The position numbers and the translations under genes were made by a program. A DNA stretch of 64,000 nt from Bacteroides gallinarum DSM 18171 = JCM 13658 (GTDB taxonomy: Bacteria > Bacteroidota > Bacteroidia > Bacteroidales > Bacteroidaceae), in contig NZ_KB894117.1 in NCBI RefSeq assembly GCF_000374365.1, positions 118,524 to 182,523 of the forward strand, read 5' to 3'. Of the stretch, positions 8,773-15,351 are shown piece after piece. Every line of letters starts with the position of its first letter. The stretch's first letter is position 1. Under the pieces are notes generated by a model. It saw only the letters and a program-made list of their open reading frames with translations. It ran no database searches and was not told where the DNA came from.

Positions 8773-8810
8773 AAGCCCCCCAAAGGTTTTGCTTGACTTT
8801 TAGGGGGCTT
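8773..8810 (-). terminator. Hairpin terminator between convergent genes
   Basis: AAGCCCCC at 8773-8780 pairs with GGGGGCTT at 8803-8810. It begins five bases after the stop of the minus-strand LPD11 gene and also lies downstream of the plus-strand micro-protein, so it could serve both. No long T-tract follows on either strand. Confidence 0.6.
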
Positions 8811-8814
8811 GGTG

Positions 8815-9096
8815 TCATTTATTCATTTCCTTTTTGTATTCCAAAATCTTGTCCATTGTCAGCCACTGCGGCTTTTCTCCTTCCTTGAAGCTGTCGTGCA
8901 ACTTTATCATTAAATCGATTTGCCGTTCTTCATCACCTGCCCACAGGCGTTTGGGGTCTCTGCCTCCGTAATCCAAATAATACTCACAATCTGACTGCAT
9001 CCTGGCTAACAGCATATATCTGAACCGTGCGTCTCGTTGCAATATATCATCAGCCGTTGTCCTTCCTGCTGTGCTTGGCTTGTTATTCGTGTTCAT
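8815..9096 (-). CDS. LPD11 (large polyvalent protein-associated domain 11) protein
   Basis: 93 residues from ATG 9096. The core (ARMQSDCEYYL, then RLWAGDEERQIDLM, then KPQWLTMDKILEYKKEM) is what I know of the LPD11 domain. That domain occurs as a free small protein or fused to large polyproteins on Bacteroidetes mobile elements. Its biochemical role is not known. It lies between the terminator at 8773 and the hypothetical gene at 9125, probably in one minus-strand transcript with it. Confidence 0.75.
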   Translation of the reverse strand: MNTNNKPSTAGRTTADDILQRDARFRYMLLARMQSDCEYYLDYGGRDPKRLWAGDEERQIDLMIKLHDSFKEGEKPQWLTMDKILEYKKEMNK

Positions 9097-9124
9097 ACTC
9101 AATTTACATTAACTTGTTATACAA

Positions 9125-9439
9125 TCAGTCCGTTACGTCATAATAATAGCTTAACTCTTCGTCCTTCAGATTCTCAACCGCATACTGGTCTGCCTGTCTC
9201 CAGAGTGCATCATACAACGCCGCCACATTCGGTTTCGTTTTATAGTGCTGCCATATCTTGTGATTCAATACCAACACCAATTCCGTAAGGTACTTGCAGT
9301 TGCCTTTCCACTCTTCAAAGGCACGGTTGAAAGTGTCCTGAATAGCCGATAACCCGAAAATGTCGGCCGCTGAAAAATCTTCCCAAAAAGTAGTCTGTAC
9401 GTTATACCCGTTCTCTGCCATAAATGCTCTGAATGTCAT
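9125..9439 (-). CDS. Conserved-looking small hypothetical protein of the element
   Basis: 104 residues from the ATG at 9439 (MTFRAFMAENGYNVQTTF). The extra 14 residues from 9481 are Lys/Asn-rich and look like non-coding leader. It is acidic, soluble and aromatic-rich, with no recognised motif. It is followed 28 bp later by the LPD11 gene, and the SSB gene lies upstream. Similar small proteins accompany SSB in Bacteroides elements, but I cannot name a family. Confidence 0.6.
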   Translation of the reverse strand: MTFRAFMAENGYNVQTTFWEDFSAADIFGLSAIQDTFNRAFEEWKGNCKYLTELVLVLNHKIWQHYKTKPNVAALYDALWRQADQYAVENLKDEELSYYYDVTD

Positions 9440-9547
9440 ATCATTAAAATTTTTAATTGTTTTTATTTCCCTCTGATACATCCTGTATCGGAAGGTTGAT
9501 TATTTTTCTGCCCACAAGATTGGCGGTCTGTCAGGCAAGGAGGATGC

Positions 9548-9588
9548 GAAAAATACTCTTTCCGACATGTCGGAAAGGAAGATTTTTC
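9548..9588. repeat. 41-bp near-perfect palindrome
   Basis: The centre 9558-9577 is a perfect 20-bp palindrome (CTTTCCGACA then its reverse complement). GAAAAAT at 9548 and ATTTTTC at 9582 extend it as outer arms with a 3-4 nt mismatch between. It lies in the leader of the minus-strand genes at 9125-9439. It could be an operator, a plasmid-like dyad or a cruciform site. Confidence 0.7.
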
Positions 9589-9756
9589 AGCAGCAAGCAT
9601 AAGCGTTCCTTGACAGGACAAACAACCGGCAATCAAACTTTGCAGAAGAAATAACCGGGCTTTCGAAATAGGCGTGTAGGGAATTTCAGGCATTGCAATA
9701 AAAGGGGAAAACGTGAAATACAAAAGGCTATATTACGGAAGGCTTCGAGCAAAACA

Positions 9757-9780
9757 AAAGCGGCCCGAAAGCCGCTTTGT
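9757..9780 (-). terminator. Terminator of ssb
   Basis: On the minus strand ACAAAGCGGC pairs with GCCGCTTTTGT around a short loop and is followed by a T-rich tail (TTTTGTTTTG), about 15 bp after the ssb stop codon. Confidence 0.75.
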
Positions 9781-9794
9781 CAGGAAAACAGGGA

Positions 9795-10178
9795 TTACTT
9801 CTTGCCCTTTTTCGCTTCTTTTGCCGGTTTCGAAGGAACTTCTTCCTCCTTCTCGACAGCCGGATAGAATTTGACTGCAACCGTCACGATGCGGTTGTGC
9901 TGCACTCCATCTTTGTCAGTCCATTCTTCAGGCTTGAAGTAGCCTTCTACGGTCAGCAGCGTACCTTTGGTAAGCTGGTCAAACGACCCGGAATTTTCAT
10001 TCTTGCGCCACGCTTCAATGTTCATGAAAGCGGATATGCGCTTGGTTTCTTCGCCGATCTTCTCCTGGCGGGCAACAGCCAGAGGGAAACGTGCAACACT
10101 TGTGTTAGTGAATTGATAAACCTCGGCGTCTTTTGCGACATAACCGGTTACTGCGAAATTGTTCTCGTACTTTTTCAT
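9795..10178 (-). CDS. ssb: Single-stranded DNA-binding protein
   Basis: 127 residues with an OB fold over about residues 1-108 (NNFAVTGYVAKDAEV, FMNIEAWRK, GTLLTVEGYFKPEEWTDKDG). A short basic Lys/Ala tail replaces the acidic DDIPF-type C-terminus of chromosomal SSB. It would coat single-stranded DNA during element transfer or replication. The lack of an acidic tip suggests that it does not recruit the host partners that bind that tip. The gene has its own terminator at 9757. The start ATG at 10178 follows an A/T-rich leader. Confidence 0.9.
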   Translation of the reverse strand: MKKYENNFAVTGYVAKDAEVYQFTNTSVARFPLAVARQEKIGEETKRISAFMNIEAWRKNENSGSFDQLTKGTLLTVEGYFKPEEWTDKDGVQHNRIVTVAVKFYPAVEKEEEVPSKPAKEAKKGKK

Positions 10179-10366
10179 TTCGATTGCTTTTTGAAGTTAA
10201 TAAATCAGTTTTACGGTGCATAAAAAGTAGGTGCAGTAAAGGGATGCACCAAGGATAACGTATAAATACTCTTTATTTTGGGGTTCTCCCAAACCGGAGG
10301 CTTGATAAAGGAAGATTTGTACTGTTACGCCATTGGTCAAGACCATGGGTCGCGCCCGGCTGCATA

Positions 10367-10374
10367 CTAACTTT
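10367..10374 (+). promoter_or_regulatory. Orphan -7 promoter element
   Basis: TAACTTTG on the plus strand, no clear TTTG 19-21 bp upstream. Followed 15 bp later by an ATG with only 20 codons. Points into the gene-free stretch. Confidence 0.4.
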
Positions 10375-10783
10375 GCAACGAAAAACGATATGGCGACTTC
10401 AATAGAAAGCAGTCACGAAAAAGAAGAGGAAAAACAATTGGCAACTGGTTAAAGGAATAATAAAGACGGACGGTGCTGTCAATGGGCACGAATTGGTTTC
10501 AACTCTCGGCTGGCATAGGAAGAAGAGCTTCTGGCGAGAAACAGCACCATGTCTCATGATTTGAAGCGGCAAGGATGATATGCCGTACTGGCAGTAAGCG
10601 TATAAGCTGCGGCGTGGGAAAGGCCGTAAGACGAAGAATTGGCAAAGGGGTGCTGGCGTATCGGTGTTGCAGCCTTTATCCGGCAAGAGAAATGAGGGAA
10701 AAGAAGGCAAAATGAAAAAAGGGCTGAAGCCCGATTGGGAGACAAAGCGGAACGGGCGCGTTATGCGAGTTTCAGCTTCTATT

Positions 10784-10815
10784 TTATAAAGGGATATGGC
10801 GCAGCCAAAAGAGAA
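10784..10815 (+). repeat. Copy 1 of a 32-bp element-internal repeat
   Basis: TTATAAAGG-gATAT-...-GCAGC-cAAAAGAGAA. It agrees with the copy at 12608-12640 at about 27 of 32 positions. Confidence 0.6.
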
Positions 10816-10912
10816 TATAAATGGATAATCCGGCAAAAATCATTGTCCGGCCAATGGCCATCTGCGTCTCAATGAAGTTTTGGATATAAAAGGTTATTGC
10901 GGTAAATGAAGT

Positions 10913-10948
10913 TACGGGCTGGAACTGAATATTCAACTCCAGTCCGTA
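10913..10948 (-). terminator. Hairpin after the 10967-12342 gene group
   Basis: TACGGGCTGGA at 10913-10923 pairs with TCCAGTCCGTA at 10938-10948 (one G-T wobble), with GAATATTC in the loop. It sits about 20 bp after the stop of the last minus-strand gene. There is no T-tract, so it may instead protect the mRNA end or be a regulatory dyad. Confidence 0.5.
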
Positions 10949-10966
10949 TAGTACAGAGGCTCCATG

Positions 10967-11224
10967 TCAGAATTGGATCATCATGATGCGGTGTGGAAAG
11001 ATTTTGTTTTTGTCGCTCGGTTTTCGTTTGCATATCCAAAGATGGTGTGCCCCATAGCCGAACGTGAAATACTCGTCAAGCCGGGTCTCTTTCTTTAGAC
11101 TCTCCATGCTTGTGCGAAGTTCGTTTTCGTCTTTTGAAAAAAGAAGCGTGTTAATAATTCTGAAATATAGATTTGTCACTTCGCTGCAGTAAGGGCAAAA
11201 AGGGTGTTCAATCGTTACGTTCAT
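10967..11224 (-). CDS. Small hypothetical protein with CPYC motif
   Basis: 85 residues; a CPYC pair at about residues 10-13 could hold a metal or be redox-active, but no second pair is present. The C-terminus is basic (HLWICKRKPSDKNKIFPH). It overlaps the end of the preceding gene by 17 bp, so translation is probably coupled. No family recognised. Confidence 0.55.
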   Translation of the reverse strand: MNVTIEHPFCPYCSEVTNLYFRIINTLLFSKDENELRTSMESLKKETRLDEYFTFGYGAHHLWICKRKPSDKNKIFPHRIMMIQF

Positions 11225-11510
11225 AATTGTCTTCGTTTAGTGCATTAGTCATGATAGATTCTTCTTCCTGGTTGAAAATCTCAATAGTCGAGTAACCATC
11301 GTTTTCTTCGGGAAACAAAAGCTCGGAAGTATCACGCAAAGCCTCACTTCTTCCATGAGAAAGACGGCTGTCAATGATATTCGAAACATCTTTGCAACGC
11401 CAGGACCGGACGATTGCCTCTGCTTCCTCATAACTGTTGGCTTCCACAGTGAAATAGTCTCTTTCCCAACTTTTGACTTTACAGTCTTGATAAAATTCAA
11501 ATTTTCCCAT
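11208..11510 (-). CDS. Small hypothetical protein
   Basis: 100 residues. The N-terminal half (FTVEANSYEEAEAIVRSWRCKD) resembles the small ferredoxin-like alpha/beta proteins found on Bacteroides elements. The C-terminal half is acidic and disordered-looking. It starts 12 bp after the stop of the gene upstream and overlaps the next gene by 17 bp. No function is assignable. Confidence 0.55.
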   Translation of the reverse strand: MGKFEFYQDCKVKSWERDYFTVEANSYEEAEAIVRSWRCKDVSNIIDSRLSHGRSEALRDTSELLFPEENDGYSTIEIFNQEEESIMTNALNEDNYERND

Positions 11511-11522
11511 AAGCCATGTATT

Positions 11523-11855
11523 CTAACGTACTACTTCAACTATATCCTCAATCCTGCCATACAGTATTGAGCGTAATGCGGTTTTGTCTATGGCATAATA
11601 TTCTTGGATATGCCCGTATTGTTTGACGAAATACCGCTTGAGAACATCGGAAAAATCAAAATGATAACCGCTCAAGGCAATCCCCCGTTTGAAATAGGTG
11701 CTTTCGCTCACGTTGCGAGTAATCCAATTCTTGTCTTCTCTATTGAGTTTGCCGCCATTATTCAGATGTTCCCGCAACTTATACACTCGGCTGCCTTGTA
11801 ATGTTGCCAGCTCCGGAACATCCCATTGAACGAATTTTGTTGCTATCTGTGCCAT
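11523..11855 (-). CDS. Small hypothetical protein
   Basis: 110 residues, basic and soluble (KLREHLNNGGKLNREDKNW, YFKRGIALSGYHFDFSDVLK). The look is that of a small alpha/beta protein with a helix-rich C-terminus. It is spaced by 5 bp from the gene before it and 12 bp from the one after it, in the same direction, as in an operon. Similar proteins are widespread on Bacteroides elements to my recollection, but I have no name for the family. Confidence 0.55.
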   Translation of the reverse strand: MAQIATKFVQWDVPELATLQGSRVYKLREHLNNGGKLNREDKNWITRNVSESTYFKRGIALSGYHFDFSDVLKRYFVKQYGHIQEYYAIDKTALRSILYGRIEDIVEVVR

Positions 11856-11860
11856 ATTGC

Positions 11861-12043
11861 TTAATCATGAATAATAATTTCATCTCGGAATACTGAAATC
11901 TCTTTGCCGCTTTCAAGGCGGACAACTATGGTAGTGCCATAGTCGTCCACAATTACACCTTCCGTGTAGCCTTTATAAGCCGTGGATAAAGTACAGGATA
12001 AACCTATAATATCGCTTTCGTTATCAAATGTTCTGTTGCTCAT
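11861..12043 (-). CDS. Small hypothetical protein, SH3-like beta fold possible
   Basis: 60 residues from ATG 12043 (MSNRTFDNES). A GTG eight codons earlier (12067) lies inside the previous gene. The sequence alternates short beta strands (EGVIVDDYGTTIVVRLESGKEISVF), like a small SH3-type barrel. It ends 5 bp before the next gene. Function unknown. Confidence 0.5.
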   Translation of the reverse strand: MSNRTFDNESDIIGLSCTLSTAYKGYTEGVIVDDYGTTIVVRLESGKEISVFRDEIIIHD

Positions 12044-12048
12044 CACTA

Positions 12049-12342
12049 TTATATTTTTATTTCCCACTTGCCTTGAGAGAAGATTCTAAAACTCACATAT
12101 TCATTTTCAAATTCATAAGTTAGAATTTTAATATAGACTTTATCTTTTGCTTCCAGTGAGGCAACCAATTGGTCCATTTCTTTTTCTGGATATTCCCACC
12201 GGGAAGGAAATTCTGCATCAACAGAATTACCATACTTGTTTGCATAACAACTGAAATTGTCATCCAAGAAAGCCTCTATCTTATTGAGGTCATTTTGGTT
12301 TTCCGTACTTGCGTAGAAAATGTTTGTCGCATAATTTGCCAT
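12049..12342 (-). CDS. Small hypothetical protein
   Basis: 97 residues (MANYATNIFYASTENQNDL...), acidic, with a helix near residues 15-28 and beta-rich C-terminus (VYIKILTYEFENEYVSFRIF). It is first in a run of five closely spaced minus-strand genes ending at 10967. No promoter box of the TAnnTTTG type is clear upstream. It resembles proteins annotated on Bacteroides conjugative elements, but I cannot name a domain. Confidence 0.55.
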   Translation of the reverse strand: MANYATNIFYASTENQNDLNKIEAFLDDNFSCYANKYGNSVDAEFPSRWEYPEKEMDQLVASLEAKDKVYIKILTYEFENEYVSFRIFSQGKWEIKI

Positions 12343-12408
12343 ATAATTCTATTTTAAGTTTTCTTTTTTTCCCTCATGTAGCATTTACTACTTCAGGCTT
12401 GATTAATT

Positions 12409-12564
12409 ATGTCGCTTCATAAGGTGTCATGGCTCTTTATGCAAGGTTTCACGACCAAATACTACCGCTGCAAAGCAAGGTGGAGATTTTGTTGTGAACC
12501 TCAAGGATACCTTGCATACAAGAAAGACATGACAAATACCTTTGCGGCACAATTCATCAAATAG
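12409..12564 (+). CDS. Possible 51-residue basic protein
   Basis: ATG 12409 to TAG 12564. The product is basic and aromatic (MSLHKVSWLFMQGF...). It lies on a stretch with repeated GCAAGGT words and the dyad CAAGG-ATA-CCTTG, so it may equally be structured non-coding DNA. There is no good ribosome-binding site and no promoter box immediately upstream. Confidence 0.25.
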   Translation: MSLHKVSWLFMQGFTTKYYRCKARWRFCCEPQGYLAYKKDMTNTFAAQFIK

Positions 12565-12607
12565 CCCGAAGTCGAATGCTTATAGGGACAAATATTTACT
12601 CGTAAAC

Positions 12608-12640
12608 TTATAAAGGAATATATTGCAGCGAAAAGAGAAA
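12608..12640 (+). repeat. Copy 2 of the 32-bp element-internal repeat
   Basis: TTATAAAGGAATAT...GCAGCGAAAAGAGAA. Its last 16 bases (12625-12640) are a perfect inverted match of 12834-12849. Confidence 0.7.
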
Positions 12641-12768
12641 GGATGGAGTCAAAGGGAGTCCACTTTCTGCGGTCTAAAAAGGGAGTGGCAGAGTGAGCAA
12701 AAACAGTTTAGTTTAGTCCATTAGCCTATATATATGCTAAACTAAAGTAAACTAAAAATAGACAAATA

Positions 12769-12800
12769 TTTGATTGCTTGGATGATTATTTTTAACTTTG
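12769..12800 (+). promoter_or_regulatory. Orphan Bacteroides-type promoter
   Basis: TTTG at 12769-12772, 20-bp spacer, TAACTTTG at 12793-12800. The transcript would start near 12,808 and contains only a 12-codon ORF (ATG 12864, MKKHILNQDEKA) before the hairpin at 13006. Candidate small RNA or leader. Confidence 0.6.
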
Positions 12801-12832
12801 CACATATTGATACCGATCATTGAAAACAATAC

Positions 12833-12865
12833 TTTTCTCTTTTCGCTGCGAATTCCTGGATATAT
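12833..12865 (-). repeat. Copy 3 of the element-internal repeat, inverted
   Basis: Reverse complement reads AGGAAT..GCAGCGAAAAGAGAA, with a perfect 16-bp match to copy 2 and a 3-base gap in the left part. Confidence 0.65.
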
Positions 12866-13172
12866 GAAAAAACATATATTGAATCAGGATGAGAAAGCAT
12901 AGTAATAGCTTGGATTGGTGCTTTGATTGCAAGCAAGTGAAAGGAATGAAAAGTAATGCAAACAAAAAAACGAGGATTTACCTAAAAAACCATTTTTGTT
13001 CCTGATTTGTTTCTTGTTTCAGAAACAAAATTCATAAACTACTCATTTACAAATGGTTAAATAGTTGTATATTAAATTTAACAGATTTCGGTGCAAAACA
13101 AAAGCTAACGCTTTCTATTTTCTGTATGTATCGGATATGAATTTCATATCCTTGAATGAAGAAGACCGCCTG

Positions 13173-13349
13173 TTATTTCTTGGATTCTTCCAAAGAGATT
13201 TTGCGGAATTCCTTCATCATTTTCTCTATTGCCAGAGAGGCCTTGCGGGCACGTGTCCCGGCAGCCTTGTTGCCGTTTTCGGCCTGGAGAAGGGCATCTT
13301 TTGCAAATGCCTCGTAAGTCTCCTGGATTTTCGTCATCAATTCTTTCAT
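13173..13349 (-). CDS. Histone H1-like (Hc1-type) DNA-binding protein
   Basis: 58 residues from ATG 13349 (MKELMTKIQETYEAF). It has an acidic helical N-terminus, the conserved-looking NGNKAAGTRARKASLAIEK segment and a lysine-rich end, which is how I know the small Hc1-like proteins of Bacteroidetes. It would bind DNA non-specifically and might help bend it. It lies directly downstream of the integrase gene on the same strand, so a role with the integrase or as a nucleoid protein of the element is possible. Confidence 0.75.
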   Translation of the reverse strand: MKELMTKIQETYEAFAKDALLQAENGNKAAGTRARKASLAIEKMMKEFRKISLEESKK

Positions 13350-13390
13350 AAGATACAAGTGTTATTTACGGGGGCAAAAGTACTATAAAA

Positions 13391-14668
13391 TCAGAACATT
13401 TCCTCCATTTTCCGCTTTATTTCCTCTCTTTTAGTGTTTTTATAGTAGTGCTTGTAGATGGTGAGCGGGCTGTTGCCCGCCATCTCCGCCACGACATAAG
13501 GATTGTTGCCGGCATCCACCATTTTCGAGATGAAGGAGCCTCGGGCGGAATACCATGTGATCTTTTCCCTTACCCGGAGCATCTTGCAAGCCTTGGCCAG
13601 TGTCTGGGACAGCCTGGTGGATATCTGCTTGACACGGTGGGTTTTCTTTTCTGTGGTCGTGTGCTTGTGGGTAAAAACCGGAAAGACATAGTTGCCGTAA
13701 CTCTGTCCCCTGTATTTTTCCATGATGACCTTTGCCTTTTTCAGCAGCGCGGGTTTTGCCGTTTTCGGGAACTTGATACGCTCGTACACTATCTTGTCCT
13801 CCTGGACCAGATCCCAGGTCAGGTTGCAGACATCCACGTTGGCCATCCCCCCGGTATAATAACTGAACAGGAAGAGGTCGAGGTGCAGCTGTTCCTTTTT
13901 CGTGAAGAGGGTGCGGTCAACATTCGCTATTTTCTCGATGACCTTGTCGGATACTGCTTTCGAGGTGGTCTCCGGCCATTTGATGTCGTTGCCAAGGACA
14001 TTGAACGCTTCCATGTTTACCCCGTACATGCCTTCCTTGTTGGCATAGTTGCATACGGCGCGGAACATGCGGAGCTTGGTGGTCAGTCCGCCCCTGTTGC
14101 CCTCACGGATTCCTTTCTCCTTGATCCAGAATGCATAGTCGAGAAGGAATGTCTCCGTTATATCCGCGAAGAAATAGGAGGAAAAGGCCCGGTCGTATTT
14201 TTCTTTTGTGAATGCCTGGAGTTCTTTACGCATGGCCTTATACTTTTTGGCATTGCTGCTACTGTCAACTATCTGTCCGTTTTTGATACGTTTCTTTTCG
14301 TAGAATTTCGCTTCAAGGCAGTCTATCATCTGCTGGACGGATTTTACCCTCGGCTCAGGCTTGGTCGCTTTGACCGTATCGAAACAATGAGAAAGCTGGA
14401 CGGGTGACCAGTTCCTCTCTTCGGCTTCCCACGTGTCGGCCACATGGAGGTATTTGGTCTTCATGTCCAGCAGCAGCTTGTTTTTTATTGTCGCCTCCGT
14501 GCTGCCGATACGGAATGTCTGGGACTTCTGGTCCCAGTCTTTCAGCAGGCCGGTAACATTGAGAACTTTAGGAACTCTGGCATAGCCGGTCTTGAAGAAG
14601 ATCATCTCCAGCTTGACCATCTTCTGGTCGTTGGGGTTTTGTCTGCCCCGGATGTTAATCGTGTGCAT
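13391..14668 (-). CDS. Tyrosine-type site-specific integrase
   Basis: About 425 residues from ATG 14668 (MHTINIRGRQNPND); the in-frame TTG at 14731 is a weaker choice. It has an N-terminal arm-binding domain (about 1-90), a SAM-like core-binding domain (about 130-230) and a catalytic domain to the end. In the catalytic part I see YSARGSFISKM (Arg of the HxxR box, with Tyr in place of His) and the nucleophile within IYKHYYKNT. The usual first Arg lies in a segment that reads YYTGGMANVDVCNL, so it seems to be Gly. IntDOT of CTnDOT also lacks that Arg, so activity is not excluded. It should integrate and excise the element. Long inverted repeats flank its start. Confidence 0.88.
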   Translation of the reverse strand: MHTINIRGRQNPNDQKMVKLEMIFFKTGYARVPKVLNVTGLLKDWDQKSQTFRIGSTEATIKNKLLLDMKTKYLHVADTWEAEERNWSPVQLSHCFDTVKATKPEPRVKSVQQMIDCLEAKFYEKKRIKNGQIVDSSSNAKKYKAMRKELQAFTKEKYDRAFSSYFFADITETFLLDYAFWIKEKGIREGNRGGLTTKLRMFRAVCNYANKEGMYGVNMEAFNVLGNDIKWPETTSKAVSDKVIEKIANVDRTLFTKKEQLHLDLFLFSYYTGGMANVDVCNLTWDLVQEDKIVYERIKFPKTAKPALLKKAKVIMEKYRGQSYGNYVFPVFTHKHTTTEKKTHRVKQISTRLSQTLAKACKMLRVREKITWYSARGSFISKMVDAGNNPYVVAEMAGNSPLTIYKHYYKNTKREEIKRKMEEMF

Positions 14669-14672
14669 AACA

Positions 14673-14831
14673 ATAACGTGTTGGTTTATAAGTACTTTTA
14701 ATTCAAACTGGCAGGCATCGATTGGTATCAATTTACCTACATAGAAACCTACATGAAAAGAATAGGTTTCCCGGTGAAATAAAGTTTCTACAGTATATCA
14801 CCGTACTTACTTCTAAAACCAACACGTTATT
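14673..14831. repeat. 16-bp inverted repeat pair bracketing the integrase start region
   Basis: AATAACGTGTTGGTTT at 14673-14688 and its exact reverse complement at 14816-14831, with further similarity outside the core (AAGTA on both). Spacing is 127 bp between arms. Symmetric placement beside an integrase suggests recombinase-binding sites. Confidence 0.7.
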
Positions 14832-14941
14832 AATCAATGCTTTCCGTGTCAATCAAAAATTAATCACAGAAAAAGGGCAACCCAAATGAGATTACCCGCT
14901 TTTTTTTCAGAAAAACCTTTTTTCATTTCATAGAAAAGCAT

Positions 14942-14949
14942 TATCTTTG
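14942..14949 (+). promoter_or_regulatory. -7 promoter element of rpmE2
   Basis: TATCTTTG, matching TAnnTTTG, about 78 bp before the ATG at 15027; a T-rich stretch occupies the -33 position. The long leader could carry autogenous control. Confidence 0.6.
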
Positions 14950-15026
14950 CGCACTGAAAAAGACCATTACACTATTTATTACCGAAATAGCAACCAGAAT
15001 AATAAATTAAAAAAACAAATATTGAA

Positions 15027-15278
15027 ATGAAAAAAGGTATTCATCCTGAAAATTACCGTCCGGTAGTATTTAAAGATATGTCAAACGGCGACGTATTCCT
15101 GTCTCGTTCCACTGTAAGTACGAAAGAGACTATCGAGTTCGAAGGCGAAACTTATCCGTTGGTAAAGTTGGAAATCTCCAGCACTTCCCACCCGTTCTAC
15201 ACCGGTAAGTCCAAATTGGTAGACACCGCCGGCCGCGTCGATAAGTTCATGAGCCGTTACGGTAACCGCAAGAAATAA
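15027..15278 (+). CDS. rpmE2: 50S ribosomal protein L31 type B
   Basis: 83 residues ([19 protein letters not shown]...). It has the type-B features: no zinc-binding CxxC, the [12 protein letters not shown] and [20 protein letters not shown] blocks, and a basic end. It is a component of the large ribosomal subunit, and the zinc-free form is the usual one in Bacteroides. It is a single gene with its own promoter and terminator, and marks the return to the core chromosome after the mobile element. Confidence 0.96.
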   Translation: MKKGIHPENYRPVVFKDMSNGDVFLSRSTVSTKETIEFEGETYPLVKLEISSTSHPFYTGKSKLVDTAGRVDKFMSRYGNRKK

Positions 15279-15297
15279 TCCGTTTCTTTAGAAACAG

Positions 15298-15332
15298 AAA
15301 AAAGGGAGTCTGATATACAGATTCCCTTTTTT
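15298..15332 (+). terminator. Terminator of rpmE2
   Basis: AAAAAAGGGAGTCTG pairs with CAGATTCCCTTTTTT (one G-T pair); T-run follows. About 20 bp after the stop, and shared by position with the convergent gcvT. Confidence 0.85.
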
Positions 15333-15351
15333 ATTTACCGCAATAGCAGCC

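Larger units (their letters stand above)
9440..9794. other. Gene-free stretch with a large palindrome
   Basis: Holds the palindrome at 9548-9588 and the SSB terminator near 9757-9780. The open frame of 86 codons on the minus strand here has no plausible domain, is Cys/Ser/Pro-rich and spans the palindrome, so I do not call it a gene. Confidence 0.5.
10179..10966. other. 788-bp stretch without a convincing gene
   Basis: It holds a TAACTTTG promoter box at 10367-10374 on the plus strand, a 20-codon ORF right after it (ATG 10390), one copy of a ~32-bp repeat (10784-10815) also present at 12,608 and 12,833, and a hairpin at 10913-10948. A minus-strand frame of 145 codons (10399-10836) is Phe/Pro/Ser-rich and looks like a shadow of Lys/Glu-rich plus-strand sequence. 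A structured or regulatory RNA is possible. Confidence 0.5.
12343..13172. other. 830-bp gene-poor regulatory stretch
   Basis: Contains a possible 51-codon ORF (12409), a cluster of GCAAGGT words in both orientations (about 12,436-12,525), two copies of the element repeat in opposite orientation (12608-12640 and 12833-12865), an AGTTTAGTTTAGT / ACTAAAGTAAACTAAA imperfect dyad (about 12,704-12,762), a well-formed promoter at 12769-12800, a 12-codon ORF and an A/T-rich hairpin at 13006-13029. Confidence 0.6.
1..14900. mobile_element. Integrative mobilizable/conjugative element, integrase-proximal part
   Basis: I see a MobV relaxase, a hairpin-rich candidate oriT, SSB, an LPD11 protein, several small orphan genes and a tyrosine integrase packed on one strand, which is the usual content of Bacteroides integrative elements. 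The integrase is the last element gene; core genes (rpmE2, gcvT, pepT) start right after it, so the right boundary probably lies between 14,668 and about 14,940. The left end is outside the window, no att direct repeat can be identified, and no conjugation (tra) genes are seen here, so whether the element is self-transmissible or only mobilizable is undecided. The boundary coordinate is approximate. Confidence 0.7.
14669..15026. other. Integrase upstream region and probable element end
   Basis: No gene. It contains the inverted pair AATAACGTGTTGGTTT (14673-14688) and its complement (14816-14831), two direct ACCTACAT words (14735-14742, 14747-14754 approx.) with GAAACCT / AGGTTTC dyad (14744-14770), and a weak hairpin followed by eight T (14876-14908, plus strand). 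These are plausible integrase arm/core sites. The rpmE2 promoter closes the stretch. Confidence 0.55.

Noticed and set aside
9463..9723. 86-codon minus-strand ORF after ssb
   Set aside because: Runs through the large palindrome, has no ribosome-binding site and no family resemblance.
10399..10836. 145-codon minus-strand ORF
   Set aside because: Phe/Pro/Ser-rich without domain pattern; likely the complement of purine-rich non-coding DNA.
13448..14407. Long plus-strand ORF (319 codons) over the integrase
   Set aside because: Exactly antisense to the integrase reading frame, with no domain of its own.
14876..14908. Rho-independent terminator before rpmE2
   Set aside because: GGGCAACC / GATTACCC pairs only 6 of 8; the eight-T run is suggestive, but no plus-strand gene ends there. 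It might be left over from a host gene separated by the element.
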